Assembly (NCBI GenBank): GCA_016125285.1
Contig: WGMA01000062.1
Span: 40,953-104,952 of the forward strand
Source: Phycisphaera sp.
GTDB lineage: Bacteria; Planctomycetota; Phycisphaerae; Phycisphaerales; Zrk34
Reading direction: 5' to 3'
Length of the DNA: 64,000 nt
Shown piece after piece: positions 34,194 to 43,596 of this stretch (within the stretch, counting starts at the first letter, position 1; every line of letters begins with the position of its first letter). The translations under genes and the position numbers were made by a program. The notes under the pieces are model-generated. The model had not been told where the DNA came from, did not search any database, and saw nothing but the letters and a program-made list of their open reading frames with translations.

Positions 34194-37100
34194 ATGACGC
34201 TACGCAGATGGATCTCAGGCACGATCCTCGCCGTCGCCGCCCTACTCACGATCACCACCGGCCTGCACGCCGCCGACGCCCCGATCGCCATCGAGGAAGT
34301 CAAACTCGATCGCCCCGTCGATTTCACCATCGACATCCAGCCCATCCTCAAGAAGAAGTGCATCGCCTGCCACCACGCGCCCAAGCCCGAGGCGAAGCTG
34401 TCCCTCGAGTCCGTCAAGGACATGATCAAGGGCGGCGAGTCCGGCCCGGCCGTCGAGCCCGGCAACACCATCGACTCCATGCTGCTGCTGTCCGCGTCGT
34501 TCCAGGAAAAGCCGCACATGCCCCCGGCGAAGAACAAGGTCGACGCCGAACCCATGACGCCGCACGAACTGGGTCTCATGAAGCTGTGGATCGCGCAGGG
34601 CGCCAAGGGCCCGGCGAAGGCCGTGCTGCCGCCGCCGGTGTGGCAGTCGGTGCCGACCGGCTGGAACGCCATCTACGCCGTGGCGATGACCGGCGACGGC
34701 CAGTACGTCGCCGCGGGGCGCGCCGGGCAGATCGACCTGTATCACGTGCCCACCCGCAAGCTCGTGGCCACGCTCAAGGACCCCGCGCTCGACAAGGACG
34801 TGCCCGGCGGCGCGGCGCACCGTGACGCCGTGCAGTCGCTGGCGTTCAACACCGACGGCACCGCGCTCGCCTCGGGCGGCTACCGCTCGATCAAGCTCTG
34901 GCAGCGCCAACTCGACGCCCGCACCGCCGCGCTCGGCTTCACCGCCGACCCCGCCAAGCAGATCGCCGACGTCAGCGCCAACGGCGCCACGCTCGCACTG
35001 ACCACGCCCGACAACGCCGTGCAGCTCTACAACCTCGCCGACGGCAAGCCCGGCCCGAAGCTCGCCGGTCACGCCGACGCCGTTACGTGCGTCGCCATCA
35101 GCCCCGACGGCCAGCGCGTCGCCACGTCGTCGAACGACAAGACCACACGCGTGTGGAACGCCGCCGACGGCAAGCAGCTCACGCAGGTCGACGGCGAGAA
35201 GCCCACCACCGCCGTCGGCTGGATCGACGACAAACGCTTCGCCTCGGCGACCGACGACAACGCCATCCACGTCTACCAGCTCGCCGACGACCCCGCCGCA
35301 AAGCCGACCGTCGTCAAGGACATCGGCGGCAGCGGCGCACGCGTCGTCCGCATCCACGCCGTGCCGGGACAGGCCAACCAGCTGCTGTCGCTCGGACACG
35401 ACGGCCAGGTCCGCGTCTTCGACGTCAACGGCGGCAACCAGATCCGCGCGTTCAACCACGGCGGGCAACTGATCGACGCCGCGAAGGTCAGCGACGGGTC
35501 GTTCGTCGCGAGCATCTCCAACAGCAACACGCTCAAGCTGTTCAAGCCCGACGGCAACCAGCTCGTCGAGGTGCGCACCGACGGCCCGGCGAAGATCGAG
35601 CAGGAGTTCCGCCGCAACTACGTCAACTTCGCACGCAGCGAGGTCAACTATCGCACCAACGTCGTCAAGGAAGCCGAGAAGACGCGCGACTCCGAGAAGG
35701 AAGCGGTGAAGAAGGCGACCGAAGCCCTCGCCGCCGCGGAGAAGACCGCCAAGGAAAAGAAGGACGCGTTCGACAAGGAGACGAAGGAATTCGCAGACGC
35801 CGAGGCGAAGTTCAAGGAGGCCGAGAAGAAGCTGGCCGACGCGAAGGCCAAGGCGGAGGACGCGCCGAAGGCCGTCGAGGTCGCCAAGACGAACGTCGAC
35901 AACGCGAACAACGCCGTCAACGACCTGCGCGGCAAGAAGGATCAGGCGGTCAACGCGGCGAATCAGGCGAAGACCGTGTTCGACAACGCCGACCGCGCGT
36001 TCAACGACGCGAAGAACAAGCTCGCCGCCGCGGACAAGACGCTCAACGACGCGAAAGCCAAGCTCGCCGAAACCGACAAGGCGTTGAACGACGCGAAGGC
36101 GAAGCTCGCGGAGACCGACAAGGCGCTGAACGACGCGAAAGCCAAACTCGCCGAGGCCGACAAGGCGTTGAACGACGCGAAGGCGAAGCTCGCCGAGGCT
36201 GACAAGGCCGTGGCCGAGGCGGGCGCCGACGAGGCGAAGAAGAAGGCCGCGGAAGAAGCGAGAAAGCAGGCGGCCGACGCGGTGGCCAAGGCGGAGAACG
36301 ACCGCAAGCCGGTCGAGCAGGCCGCGAACGACGCGCAGAACAACCGCAACAACGCCGACGCCGCGGTGAAGAAGATCGAAGGCGATCGCAACAACGCCGA
36401 CGCCGCGGTCAAGAAGGCCGAGGGCGATCGAACGGTCGTCGATACCGCGTTCAAGAAGGCCGAGGGCGAACGCAAGGCCGCCGAGCAGGCGCTGGCGACC
36501 GCCGATGCCGCGAAGAAGACCGCCGAAGAAACCTTCGCCAAGGCCGAGGCCACGAAGAAGGACGCCGACGCGAAGTATCAGGAGTCGGAGAAGGACAAGC
36601 GTGAGTCGGAGCAGGCCCGCAACAACGCCGACAACGAGTACAAGCAGGCCGAGAAGAAGCAGGAAGAAGAGAAGAAGCAACTCGCCGACGCGAAGGGTCA
36701 GATGGAGCAGGCCGACCTGAACCTCACCAGCGCCAAGCGTCGTCTGGACAAGGCGAACATGACGGTGCCCGAGGCGGAGAAGGCGATCGAGGTCGCCAAG
36801 GCCGCGGAGGAAGCCGCGAAGAAGGCGCAGACCGAGGCCGAGGCGAAGTCGAAGGAAGCCGACGAGCAGGTCGGCAAGGCGTCACACCCGATGACCGCGC
36901 TGGCGATGTCGCCCGACGGATCGCTCGTCGCCGTCGGCGCCGACGACGGCCGCGTGTTCACCTACGGTGCGACCACCGGCGAGCTCGGCCTCGTTTTCGA
37001 GCACCACAAGACGCCCGTGATCGCCCTGCGGTTCACCGACGACAACACGCTCGTGTCTGTCGCGTCGGACGGCTCGGTGCGCGTCGGCGACGCCCTGCCG

Positions 37101-37805
37101 CGCTGGAACCTCGCTCGCAGCATCGCGCCCGCCGAGTCCACCGCCCCGCCGATCGACCGCGTGCTGTCGCTCGGGTTCAGCCCCGACGGCAAGCTGCTGG
37201 CCAGCGGCGGCGGCATGCCCTCGCGCGAGGGCGAGCTGGTCATCTGGAACACCGCCGATGGCTCCGTCGCCCGCGTCGTCGAAGACGCTCACAGCGACAC
37301 CGTCTTCGACGTCAACTTCTCGCCCGACGGCACGATGCTCGCCTCCGCCGCGTCGGACCGCTTCGCCAAGGTGTTCGACGTCGCCACCGGCAAGCTGCAT
37401 CGCTCGTTCGAGGGCCACACGCATCACGTGCTGGGCGTCTCGTGGAACCGCGACGGACGCATCCTCGCCACGTGCTCGGCCGACAACTCCATCAAGACCT
37501 GGGACATCGTCAAGGGCGAACGCGTCAAGACGATCAACGGCTTCGACAAGGAGATCACCGCCCTGCGGCACCTGGGTTACACCGACCGCTTCGCCGTCGC
37601 CTGGGGCGGCGGGCCCGTCCGCATCGTCAATGAAAACGGCGGCCGCGAACGCGACCTCAACGGCCCCTCCGGCTACATGAACACCGTCGCCGTCACCGAC
37701 GATGGCAACCGCATCGCCGCCGGTGGACAGGACAGCACGCTGTACATCTGGAACACCAACGGCCAGGAAGTCGCGCGGTTCGAGGCGCCGAAAACGGGTA
37801 ATTAG
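34194..37805 (+). CDS. Planctomycete cytochrome-WD40 protein with long coiled-coil insertion
   Basis: A 1,203-residue exported protein. A signal peptide (~1-26) is followed by a planctomycete-type cytochrome c domain with haem motif Cys56-x-x-Cys59-His60 (CIACHH) and a distal MPPAK block with the likely Met ligand. WD40-like repeats fill ~150-465 (CVAISPDGQRVATSSNDKT). A charged Ala/Lys/Glu coiled coil spans ~466-897, including four near-identical 14-residue units (614-669). A second WD40 set fills ~898-1203 (TVFDVNFSPDGTMLASAASD). The coiled coil thus separates two propellers or splits one. It begins a six-gene co-directional cluster of exported proteins. Electron transfer or structural roles are inferred only. 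Confidence 0.84.
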   Translation: MTLRRWISGTILAVAALLTITTGLHAADAPIAIEEVKLDRPVDFTIDIQPILKKKCIACHHAPKPEAKLSLESVKDMIKGGESGPAVEPGNTIDSMLLLSASFQEKPHMPPAKNKVDAEPMTPHELGLMKLWIAQGAKGPAKAVLPPPVWQSVPTGWNAIYAVAMTGDGQYVAAGRAGQIDLYHVPTRKLVATLKDPALDKDVPGGAAHRDAVQSLAFNTDGTALASGGYRSIKLWQRQLDARTAALGFTADPAKQIADVSANGATLALTTPDNAVQLYNLADGKPGPKLAGHADAVTCVAISPDGQRVATSSNDKTTRVWNAADGKQLTQVDGEKPTTAVGWIDDKRFASATDDNAIHVYQLADDPAAKPTVVKDIGGSGARVVRIHAVPGQANQLLSLGHDGQVRVFDVNGGNQIRAFNHGGQLIDAAKVSDGSFVASISNSNTLKLFKPDGNQLVEVRTDGPAKIEQEFRRNYVNFARSEVNYRTNVVKEAEKTRDSEKEAVKKATEALAAAEKTAKEKKDAFDKETKEFADAEAKFKEAEKKLADAKAKAEDAPKAVEVAKTNVDNANNAVNDLRGKKDQAVNAANQAKTVFDNADRAFNDAKNKLAAADKTLNDAKAKLAETDKALNDAKAKLAETDKALNDAKAKLAEADKALNDAKAKLAEADKAVAEAGADEAKKKAAEEARKQAADAVAKAENDRKPVEQAANDAQNNRNNADAAVKKIEGDRNNADAAVKKAEGDRTVVDTAFKKAEGERKAAEQALATADAAKKTAEETFAKAEATKKDADAKYQESEKDKRESEQARNNADNEYKQAEKKQEEEKKQLADAKGQMEQADLNLTSAKRRLDKANMTVPEAEKAIEVAKAAEEAAKKAQTEAEAKSKEADEQVGKASHPMTALAMSPDGSLVAVGADDGRVFTYGATTGELGLVFEHHKTPVIALRFTDDNTLVSVASDGSVRVGDALPRWNLARSIAPAESTAPPIDRVLSLGFSPDGKLLASGGGMPSREGELVIWNTADGSVARVVEDAHSDTVFDVNFSPDGTMLASAASDRFAKVFDVATGKLHRSFEGHTHHVLGVSWNRDGRILATCSADNSIKTWDIVKGERVKTINGFDKEITALRHLGYTDRFAVAWGGGPVRIVNENGGRERDLNGPSGYMNTVAVTDDGNRIAAGGQDSTLYIWNTNGQEVARFEAPKTGN
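36033..36200 (+). repeat. Four tandem 42-bp repeats inside the coiled-coil region
   Basis: Four consecutive 42-base units encode 14-residue repeats of the form DKALNDAKAKLAET/A, exactly two heptads each. Units differ mainly at synonymous positions (GCGAAAGCC versus GCGAAGGCG), with units 1/3 and 2/4 more alike, suggesting duplication of a two-unit block. Confidence 0.85.
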
Positions 37806-37890
37806 CGAGAATCGCGGTCATACGCGTTTTCGGCCAGCCTTTCTCGGTTAATCCATGGACCCCGTTTCGTCCGATAGCTAAGATATATAA

Positions 37891-37913
37891 CGTGGATAAT
37901 GGATATATCCACG
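37891..37913 (+). promoter_or_regulatory. Palindrome/hairpin upstream of the first DUF1501 gene
   Basis: CGTGGATA (37891-37898) and TATCCACG (37906-37913) form a perfect 8-bp inverted repeat with a 7-base loop in an AT-rich patch that also contains TATATA (37884-37889). It could be an operator or a 5'-UTR hairpin 37 bases before ATG 37951. Confidence 0.4.
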
Positions 37914-37950
37914 CGGGGAGACACGTGTTCCGGGACGGGTGAGGCACGTG

Positions 37951-39306
37951 ATGCTGACGATACTGGGCAAATCTGGCCGTGACCGGTTCTGCGACGGGAT
38001 GTCGCGGCGGTCGTTCATTCGCATCGGCGCGCTGGGCATGGGCGGCATCGCCCTGCCGCAGTTGCTCAGCGCCGAGGCCGCGGCGGGCGTCAACTCTGAC
38101 GGCCGATCGCACAAAGCCACGATCATGATCTTCCTGCCAGGCGGCCCGCCGCACCAGGACATGTGGGACATCAAGACCGACGCGCCGTCGGAGATCCGCG
38201 GCGAGTTCGACGCGATCCGCACCAACGTCAAGGGCATCGAGATCGGCGATCAGTTCCCGCTCATGGCGAAGATGGCTGACAAGTTCGTGTTCGTGCGGTC
38301 GATCGTCGGCGCCGACGGATCGCACGACGCGTTCCAGTGCATCACCGGTCGCTCGCGCGGCCAGCAGCCCGCCGGGGGCTGGCCGTGCTTCGGCGCGATG
38401 GTCAGCAAACTGCAGGGCCCGCTGAACCCCGCGATCCCGCCCGCGCTGGGCCTGAGCCCGCGCTGCGGACACGTCGAGTGGGGTGACAACGGCGGCGGCG
38501 GATTCCTCGGCCCCGGCTGCACGCCCTTCGCGCCCGAAGGCGAAAACCTCAAGCAGGACCTCGTGCTGAACGGCGCGTCGCTCGATCGCCTCAACGATCG
38601 CAAGCGTCTGCTCAACGCGTTCGACAACTTCCGCCGCGAGACCGACGCGACCGGCGCGATGGAAGGCATGGACACCTTCCAGCGTCAGGCGTTCGGCATG
38701 CTCACCTCCGCGAAACTCGCCGACGCGCTGGACCTGTCGAAGGAACCCGAAGCGATCCGCAAGCGTTACGGCACCGGCTCGATGAATATGCAGGCGGACG
38801 GCGCGTGGAAGCGTCTCGACCAGTTCCTGCTCGCCCGCCGTCTCGTCGAAGCGGGCGCACGCTGCGTGACGCTGGCGTTCAGCCGCTGGGACTGGCACGG
38901 CAACAACTTCGGCCGCGGCCGTGAGGACATGCCGATGCTCGACCAGGGCGTCAGCGCGCTGGTGCAGGACCTGCACGATCGTGGCCTGGACCGCGACGTG
39001 TCGGTCGTCGTGTGGGGCGAGTTCGGGCGGACGCCGAAGATCAACAACAACGCCGGGCGCGACCACTGGCCGCAGGTCTCCTGCGCCGTGCTGGCCGGCG
39101 GCGGCATGCAGACCGGTCAGGTTGTCGGCTCGACCAATCGACTGGGAGAATACGCGCAGGACCGTCCCGTGCATTTCCAGGACGTCTTCGCCACGCTGTA
39201 TCACAACATGGGCATCGATCCGCACCGCACCTACGTCAAAGACCTGCATGGCCGCCCGACGCACCTGATCGACCCGGATCGCGCCCCGATCGCCGAGATT
39301 TTATGA
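37951..39306 (+). CDS. DUF1501 protein with Tat signal (first)
   Basis: A 451-residue DUF1501 protein of the alkaline phosphatase/sulfatase-like superfamily. The twin-arginine signal [15 protein letters not shown] lies at ~20-35. Family blocks include [68 protein letters not shown] and the C-terminal [17 protein letters not shown]1501 genes usually sit beside DUF1549/DUF1553 cytochrome genes; function is unknown. ATG 37951 begins MLTILGK, matching MLTFYGK of the paralogue at 43597, so the GTG at 37939 is not used. Confidence 0.88.
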   Translation: MLTILGKSGRDRFCDGMSRRSFIRIGALGMGGIALPQLLSAEAAAGVNSDGRSHKATIMIFLPGGPPHQDMWDIKTDAPSEIRGEFDAIRTNVKGIEIGDQFPLMAKMADKFVFVRSIVGADGSHDAFQCITGRSRGQQPAGGWPCFGAMVSKLQGPLNPAIPPALGLSPRCGHVEWGDNGGGGFLGPGCTPFAPEGENLKQDLVLNGASLDRLNDRKRLLNAFDNFRRETDATGAMEGMDTFQRQAFGMLTSAKLADALDLSKEPEAIRKRYGTGSMNMQADGAWKRLDQFLLARRLVEAGARCVTLAFSRWDWHGNNFGRGREDMPMLDQGVSALVQDLHDRGLDRDVSVVVWGEFGRTPKINNNAGRDHWPQVSCAVLAGGGMQTGQVVGSTNRLGEYAQDRPVHFQDVFATLYHNMGIDPHRTYVKDLHGRPTHLIDPDRAPIAEIL

Positions 39307-39399
39307 CCGGTCGCGCCCCGCTACGGAACCGGCGGGATCGATCGGACGGACTGACATAACGCGTACCCAGTTAAGGGATTAACACGGAGACGCCAGATC

Positions 39400-39528
39400 A
39401 TGAAAAGACGCACATTCGTGCTTAAATTTCACGAGAAATTCGGTTCAGGCCGTTACCCCTCTGAACCGCATCGCAATAGTAAGACAGGAACCGGAACGCA
39501 GGAGGCGTCCGGAGGACGTTTCGCATAA
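39400..39528 (+). CDS. Small ORF between DUF1501 genes
   Basis: A 42-codon frame (MKRRTFVLKFHEKFGSG..., ending GGRFA) from ATG 39400, with CACGGAG about 10 bases upstream. The product is basic and matches no family I know. It fills a 237-base gap that otherwise shows no feature. Base composition is less GC-rich at its start than in neighbouring genes. It may be a real small protein or chance. Confidence 0.3.
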   Translation: MKRRTFVLKFHEKFGSGRYPSEPHRNSKTGTGTQEASGGRFA

Positions 39529-39543
39529 GCCGAGCTAGCGCAA

Positions 39544-40986
39544 ATGTCTACGTACTATCACGGGCACAAGGCACGCAAGATCAACCACATCGGTTGTCCG
39601 GAGTTCCGTCGTCACCTCCGCCAACTCGACCGACGTAGCTTCCTCCGCGCCGGCATGGTCGGCCTCGGCGGCCTCTCACTCGCCGACCTGCTACGTAACG
39701 AAGCCCGCGCAGCCACCTCCGCGGCCCCATCGAGCACCCCCCTCCCCCCCAAGCGCACCACCAGCGTGATCATCCTCTGGATGCGCGGCGGTCCGAGCCA
39801 CATCGACATGTGGGACATGAAGCCCGAGGCGCCCGTCGAGTATCGCGGCGAGTTCAGCCCGATGCGGACGAAGGTGCCGGGCGTGCAGATCTGCGAGTTG
39901 ATGCCCAAGTGCGCTTCGATCATGGACAAGTGGTCGATCATCCGCTCGCTGCACGGCGGCAGCCACTCGACGGGCGATCAGCTCTGCTTTACCGGCTACG
40001 AATCCGGCCCGAAACCCGACGAGAACATCTGCCCGAGCGTCGGCTCGATCGTCGCCAAGCAACTGCAGCACAAGGATCGCGAACTGCCGGCCTACGTGAT
40101 GATCCCGCGCATGATCCCGGGAACCGACTCGGCGTACCTCGGGCCCGCGTGTCGCCCCTTCGAGACCGAGGCCGATCCGGCCAACTGGGAGTCGCCCTTC
40201 CAGGTGCGCAACCTGTCGCTGCCCGAGGGCGTGTCGGTCGGACGGTTCAACGACCGCAAGCGTCTGCTCGGCGCGATGGATCAGATGCGGCGTGACACGG
40301 ACCGCTCGGGCATGCTCGACGCGATGGACGAATTCCAGCAGCAGGCGTGGGACATCGTCACCAGCCCGAAGGCGCGGCAGGCTTTCGACTTCGACGCCGA
40401 GCCGAAGTCGATCCGTCAGCGTTACGGGCTGTGGCCCTCGTTTACCGCGCGCGATCCGCAGGGCGGCGGCGCTCCGACGTGGAGCCAGCGCATGCTGCTC
40501 GCCCGGCGGCTGGTCGAGGCGGGCGTGCGCCTCGTCACCGTCGACTGCCGCTGGTGGGACACGCATCAGGACAACTTCTGGTCGCTGAAGACCGGCTTCC
40601 TGCCGCGGTGGGATCAGGCGTATTCGGCGTTGATCAGCGACCTCGACGAGCGCGGCCTGCTCGACACGACGTTGGTCGTGGCGTGGGGCGAGATGGGCCG
40701 CACGCCGCGTGTCAACGTCCGCGCGGGTGAGGGACGGGCCGGACGCGATCACTGGGAGCACGCGATGTCCGCCGCGATCGCCGGTGGCGGCGTGGTGGGC
40801 GGACGTGTGGTCGGTTCGACCGACTCGAAGGCCGAGAACCCGAAGGACAACCCCAAGGCCCCGCAGGACGTGCTGGCGACGATCTACCGGCATCTCGGCG
40901 TCGATTATCACGCCGAGTACCTCGATCTCACCGGCCGCCCGCGACCCGTGCTGCCGTTCGGCACGCCGGTCGACGAACTGTTTTGA
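39544..40986 (+). CDS. DUF1501 protein with Tat signal (second)
   Basis: A 480-residue DUF1501 protein. The Tat motif DRRSFLRAGMVGLGG lies at ~30-44 after a longer N-terminus (with PEFRRHLRQL). Blocks WMRGGPSHIDMWDMKPEAP, EYRGEFSPM, IIRSLHGGSHSTGD, TLVVAWGEMGRTPRVNVRAG, RDHWEHAMS and VLPFGTPVDELF are diagnostic. It belongs to a different DUF1501 subgroup from its neighbours at 37951 and 43597, which share MLT..GK starts and shorter signal regions. It lies upstream of the BIG2/DUF1549/DUF1553 gene, the usual partner. Confidence 0.88.
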   Translation: MSTYYHGHKARKINHIGCPEFRRHLRQLDRRSFLRAGMVGLGGLSLADLLRNEARAATSAAPSSTPLPPKRTTSVIILWMRGGPSHIDMWDMKPEAPVEYRGEFSPMRTKVPGVQICELMPKCASIMDKWSIIRSLHGGSHSTGDQLCFTGYESGPKPDENICPSVGSIVAKQLQHKDRELPAYVMIPRMIPGTDSAYLGPACRPFETEADPANWESPFQVRNLSLPEGVSVGRFNDRKRLLGAMDQMRRDTDRSGMLDAMDEFQQQAWDIVTSPKARQAFDFDAEPKSIRQRYGLWPSFTARDPQGGGAPTWSQRMLLARRLVEAGVRLVTVDCRWWDTHQDNFWSLKTGFLPRWDQAYSALISDLDERGLLDTTLVVAWGEMGRTPRVNVRAGEGRAGRDHWEHAMSAAIAGGGVVGGRVVGSTDSKAENPKDNPKAPQDVLATIYRHLGVDYHAEYLDLTGRPRPVLPFGTPVDELF

Positions 40987-41051
40987 CAAGGTCTCGCTAC
41001 GGATGAAGCGCTATGCTCAATAATGGATTCCGCACAACTGGGCACACCGTC

Positions 41052-43568
41052 ATGAACACTACTGTTCGATCCGTATCGTTGTTGACCGCTGTGGCTATCG
41101 TCGTGCTGCTCGCGCCGCGCGGCGCGTTCGCCGAAGACGCCGCGAAGCCGAAGTTCCCCGGACTTGGCGACCCCGGCGCCGCGAAGCAGCTCAAGGTGCA
41201 GCTCGGCCACACCACCGAAGCCGACGCGAACAAGCCGATGACCATCGTCGGCCCCGACGATCGCATGCAGGTCGTCGTCACCGCGCAGTACGACTCCGGC
41301 CAGGTCCGCGACTGGACACGCGATGTCAACTACGCGGTAAACCCCGCCAACGTCGTCACCGTCGACAAGCACGGCGTCGTGACCCCCGTCGGCAACGGCA
41401 CGGCGAAGATCACCGTCGAGAAGGACGGCCTGTCCAGCGACGTCGAGGTCACCGTCGAGCGGTTCGACAATCCGCCCGCGATCAACTTCCCCAACCAGGT
41501 CACGCCGATCTTCACCAAGCTCGGCTGCAACAGCGGCGGCTGCCACGGCAAGAGCGGCGGGCAGAACGGCTTCCGCCTGTCATTGCTCGGCTTCGAGCCG
41601 CAGAAGGATTACGAGTACCTCGTGAAGGAAGGCCGCGGCCGTCGCCTGTTCCCCGCCGCGCCGGATCACTCGCTGCTGCTGCTCAAGGGCGTCAACGACA
41701 TCCCGCACGGCGGCGGTGAGCGTCTCGCGAAGGACTCGCCCGACTATCGCATCATCCGCCGCTGGATCAGCCAGGGCATGCCGTACGGCTCGGACAGCGA
41801 CCCGAAGGTCAACCGCATCAGCGTCTACCCCGAGCAGCGCATCATGCCGCACGACGGTTCGCAGCAGCTGCTCGTCGTGGCGCACTACACGGACGGATCG
41901 ACGAAGGAAGTCACGCACACCGCCAAGTTCGAGCCGAACGACAAGGATATGGCGGAGGTCAACACGATGGGCCTGGTCACGACGATGGGTCGGCCGGGCG
42001 ACGTGGCGATCATGGTGCGTTACCAGGGCCAGGTCGCGGTGTTCAACGCGACGGTGCCGCTGGGCATCCCCGTGACCAACCTGCCGACGCCGAACAACTA
42101 CGTCGACGAGCACGTGTTCACGAAGCTCAAGCAGCTCGGCCTGCCGCCGTCCGACGTGTGCGACGACGCGACGTTCATCCGCCGCGTGTCGATCGACATC
42201 GCGGGTCGCCTGCCCACGCTCGAAGAGGCGCAGGCGTTCGCCGCGGACCAGGACCCGAAGAAGCGCGACAGGCTGATCGACCGACTGCTCGACTCGCCGG
42301 AGTACGCGGACTACTTCTCGAACAAGTGGGCGTCGATCCTCCGCAACAAGCGCAGCCAGTACAACCAGGAAACGAACTACCTGTTCCACGAGTGGCTGCG
42401 GTCGGCGTTGGCGCAGAACATGCCCTACGACGAGATGGTGCGCGGCGTGCTGACCGCGTCGGGCGACCCGACGTTCAACCCCGCCGTGTCGTGGTACAAC
42501 CAGGTCACCAAGATCGACGAGCAGGTCGAGGACACGGCGCAGCTGTTCCTCGGCGTCCGCATCCAGTGCGCTCGCTGCCACCATCACCCGTTCGAGAAGT
42601 GGTCGCAGGACGATTACTACGGCCTCGCGGCGTTCTTCAGCCAGGTCGGCCGCAAGCCGGGCCTCAACAAGGACGAGTCGCTGATCTACCACAAGCGCGG
42701 CACGCCTCAGGCGAAGAACCCCAACAGCGGCGTCGACCTCAAGCCGACCGGCCTCGGCGGCGAACCCCTGAACCTCAAGCCCGACGTCGACCCGCGCAAC
42801 AAGCTCGTGGACTGGATGGCGGCGCCGAACAACCCGTTCTTCGCCAAGTCGCTGGTCAACCGCTACTGGAAGCACTTCTTTGGGCGCGGCCTGGTCGACC
42901 CCGAGGACGACATGCGTGAGACCAACCCGCCGACCAACCCCGCCCTGCTCAAGGCGCTGGCGGACGACTTCATCAAGTCCGGCTTCGACCTCAAGCACGT
43001 CGTCCGCACGATCTGCTCGTCGAAGACGTACCAGTTCTCCGCGAACCCCAACACGTACAACATCGCCGACACGCAGTCGTTCAGCCGGTACTACCCCAAG
43101 CGTCTCAACGCCGAGGTGCTGCTCGACTCGATCGACCAGATGAACGGCACACGGACGGACTTCAACGGCATGCCGATCGGGGCGAAGGCCGTGCAGATCC
43201 CCGACCACGGCGGGGTCAACAGCTACTTCCTGACGGTGTTCGGCCGCCCGGCCGGCGCCAGCGCGTGCGAGTGCGAGCGGACGATCGACGCGAGCCTCGC
43301 GCAGTCGCTGCACCTGCTCAACTCGCAGGACATCTACAACAAGCTCACGCAGGGCCGCGCCCGCGAGCTGAACAACAAGAAAGACGTCAAGCCCGAGGAC
43401 AAGATCACCGAGCTGTACATGCGTGCCTTCAGCCGCCCGCCGACCTCGGCGGAGATGAACGTGGCGATCGCCCACATCAACAAGGCCGAGGACAAGGACA
43501 AGCAGGCCGCGTACGAGGACGTGATCTGGGCCTTGATCAACACGAAGGAATTCCTGTTCAACCATTGA
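41052..43568 (+). CDS. BIG2-cytochrome-DUF1549-DUF1553 protein
   Basis: An 838-residue exported protein. Signal peptide (~1-28), then an Ig-like BIG2-type domain (~50-135), a cytochrome-like domain with CNSGGCHGKSGG (a CxxxCH-type variant), and a second Ig-like stretch (~265-345). DUF1549 (~360-540) includes DDATFIRRVSIDIAGRLPT and the haem-like CARCHHHPFEKW, and DUF1553 (~590-835) includes FFAKSLVNRYWKHFFGRGL. This architecture is almost confined to planctomycetes and verrucomicrobia and is coupled to DUF1501 genes. ATG 41052 begins directly at the signal peptide; an in-frame ATG at 41013 would add 13 residues. Confidence 0.88.
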   Translation: MNTTVRSVSLLTAVAIVVLLAPRGAFAEDAAKPKFPGLGDPGAAKQLKVQLGHTTEADANKPMTIVGPDDRMQVVVTAQYDSGQVRDWTRDVNYAVNPANVVTVDKHGVVTPVGNGTAKITVEKDGLSSDVEVTVERFDNPPAINFPNQVTPIFTKLGCNSGGCHGKSGGQNGFRLSLLGFEPQKDYEYLVKEGRGRRLFPAAPDHSLLLLKGVNDIPHGGGERLAKDSPDYRIIRRWISQGMPYGSDSDPKVNRISVYPEQRIMPHDGSQQLLVVAHYTDGSTKEVTHTAKFEPNDKDMAEVNTMGLVTTMGRPGDVAIMVRYQGQVAVFNATVPLGIPVTNLPTPNNYVDEHVFTKLKQLGLPPSDVCDDATFIRRVSIDIAGRLPTLEEAQAFAADQDPKKRDRLIDRLLDSPEYADYFSNKWASILRNKRSQYNQETNYLFHEWLRSALAQNMPYDEMVRGVLTASGDPTFNPAVSWYNQVTKIDEQVEDTAQLFLGVRIQCARCHHHPFEKWSQDDYYGLAAFFSQVGRKPGLNKDESLIYHKRGTPQAKNPNSGVDLKPTGLGGEPLNLKPDVDPRNKLVDWMAAPNNPFFAKSLVNRYWKHFFGRGLVDPEDDMRETNPPTNPALLKALADDFIKSGFDLKHVVRTICSSKTYQFSANPNTYNIADTQSFSRYYPKRLNAEVLLDSIDQMNGTRTDFNGMPIGAKAVQIPDHGGVNSYFLTVFGRPAGASACECERTIDASLAQSLHLLNSQDIYNKLTQGRARELNNKKDVKPEDKITELYMRAFSRPPTSAEMNVAIAHINKAEDKDKQAAYEDVIWALINTKEFLFNH

Positions 43569-43596
43569 ACGGATCGGACGCACAAGGAGAGCCGCC

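Noticed and set aside
34242..36680. An 812-codon minus-strand open frame
   Set aside because: It mirrors the repetitive coiled-coil gene; the Leu/Arg/Gly-rich product is the complement of Lys/Ala/Glu codons.
40983..40988. A perfect TTGACA between the second DUF1501 gene and the DUF1553 gene
   Set aside because: No -10-like hexamer lies 16-18 bases downstream; the nearest (TATGCT) is at 23 bases.
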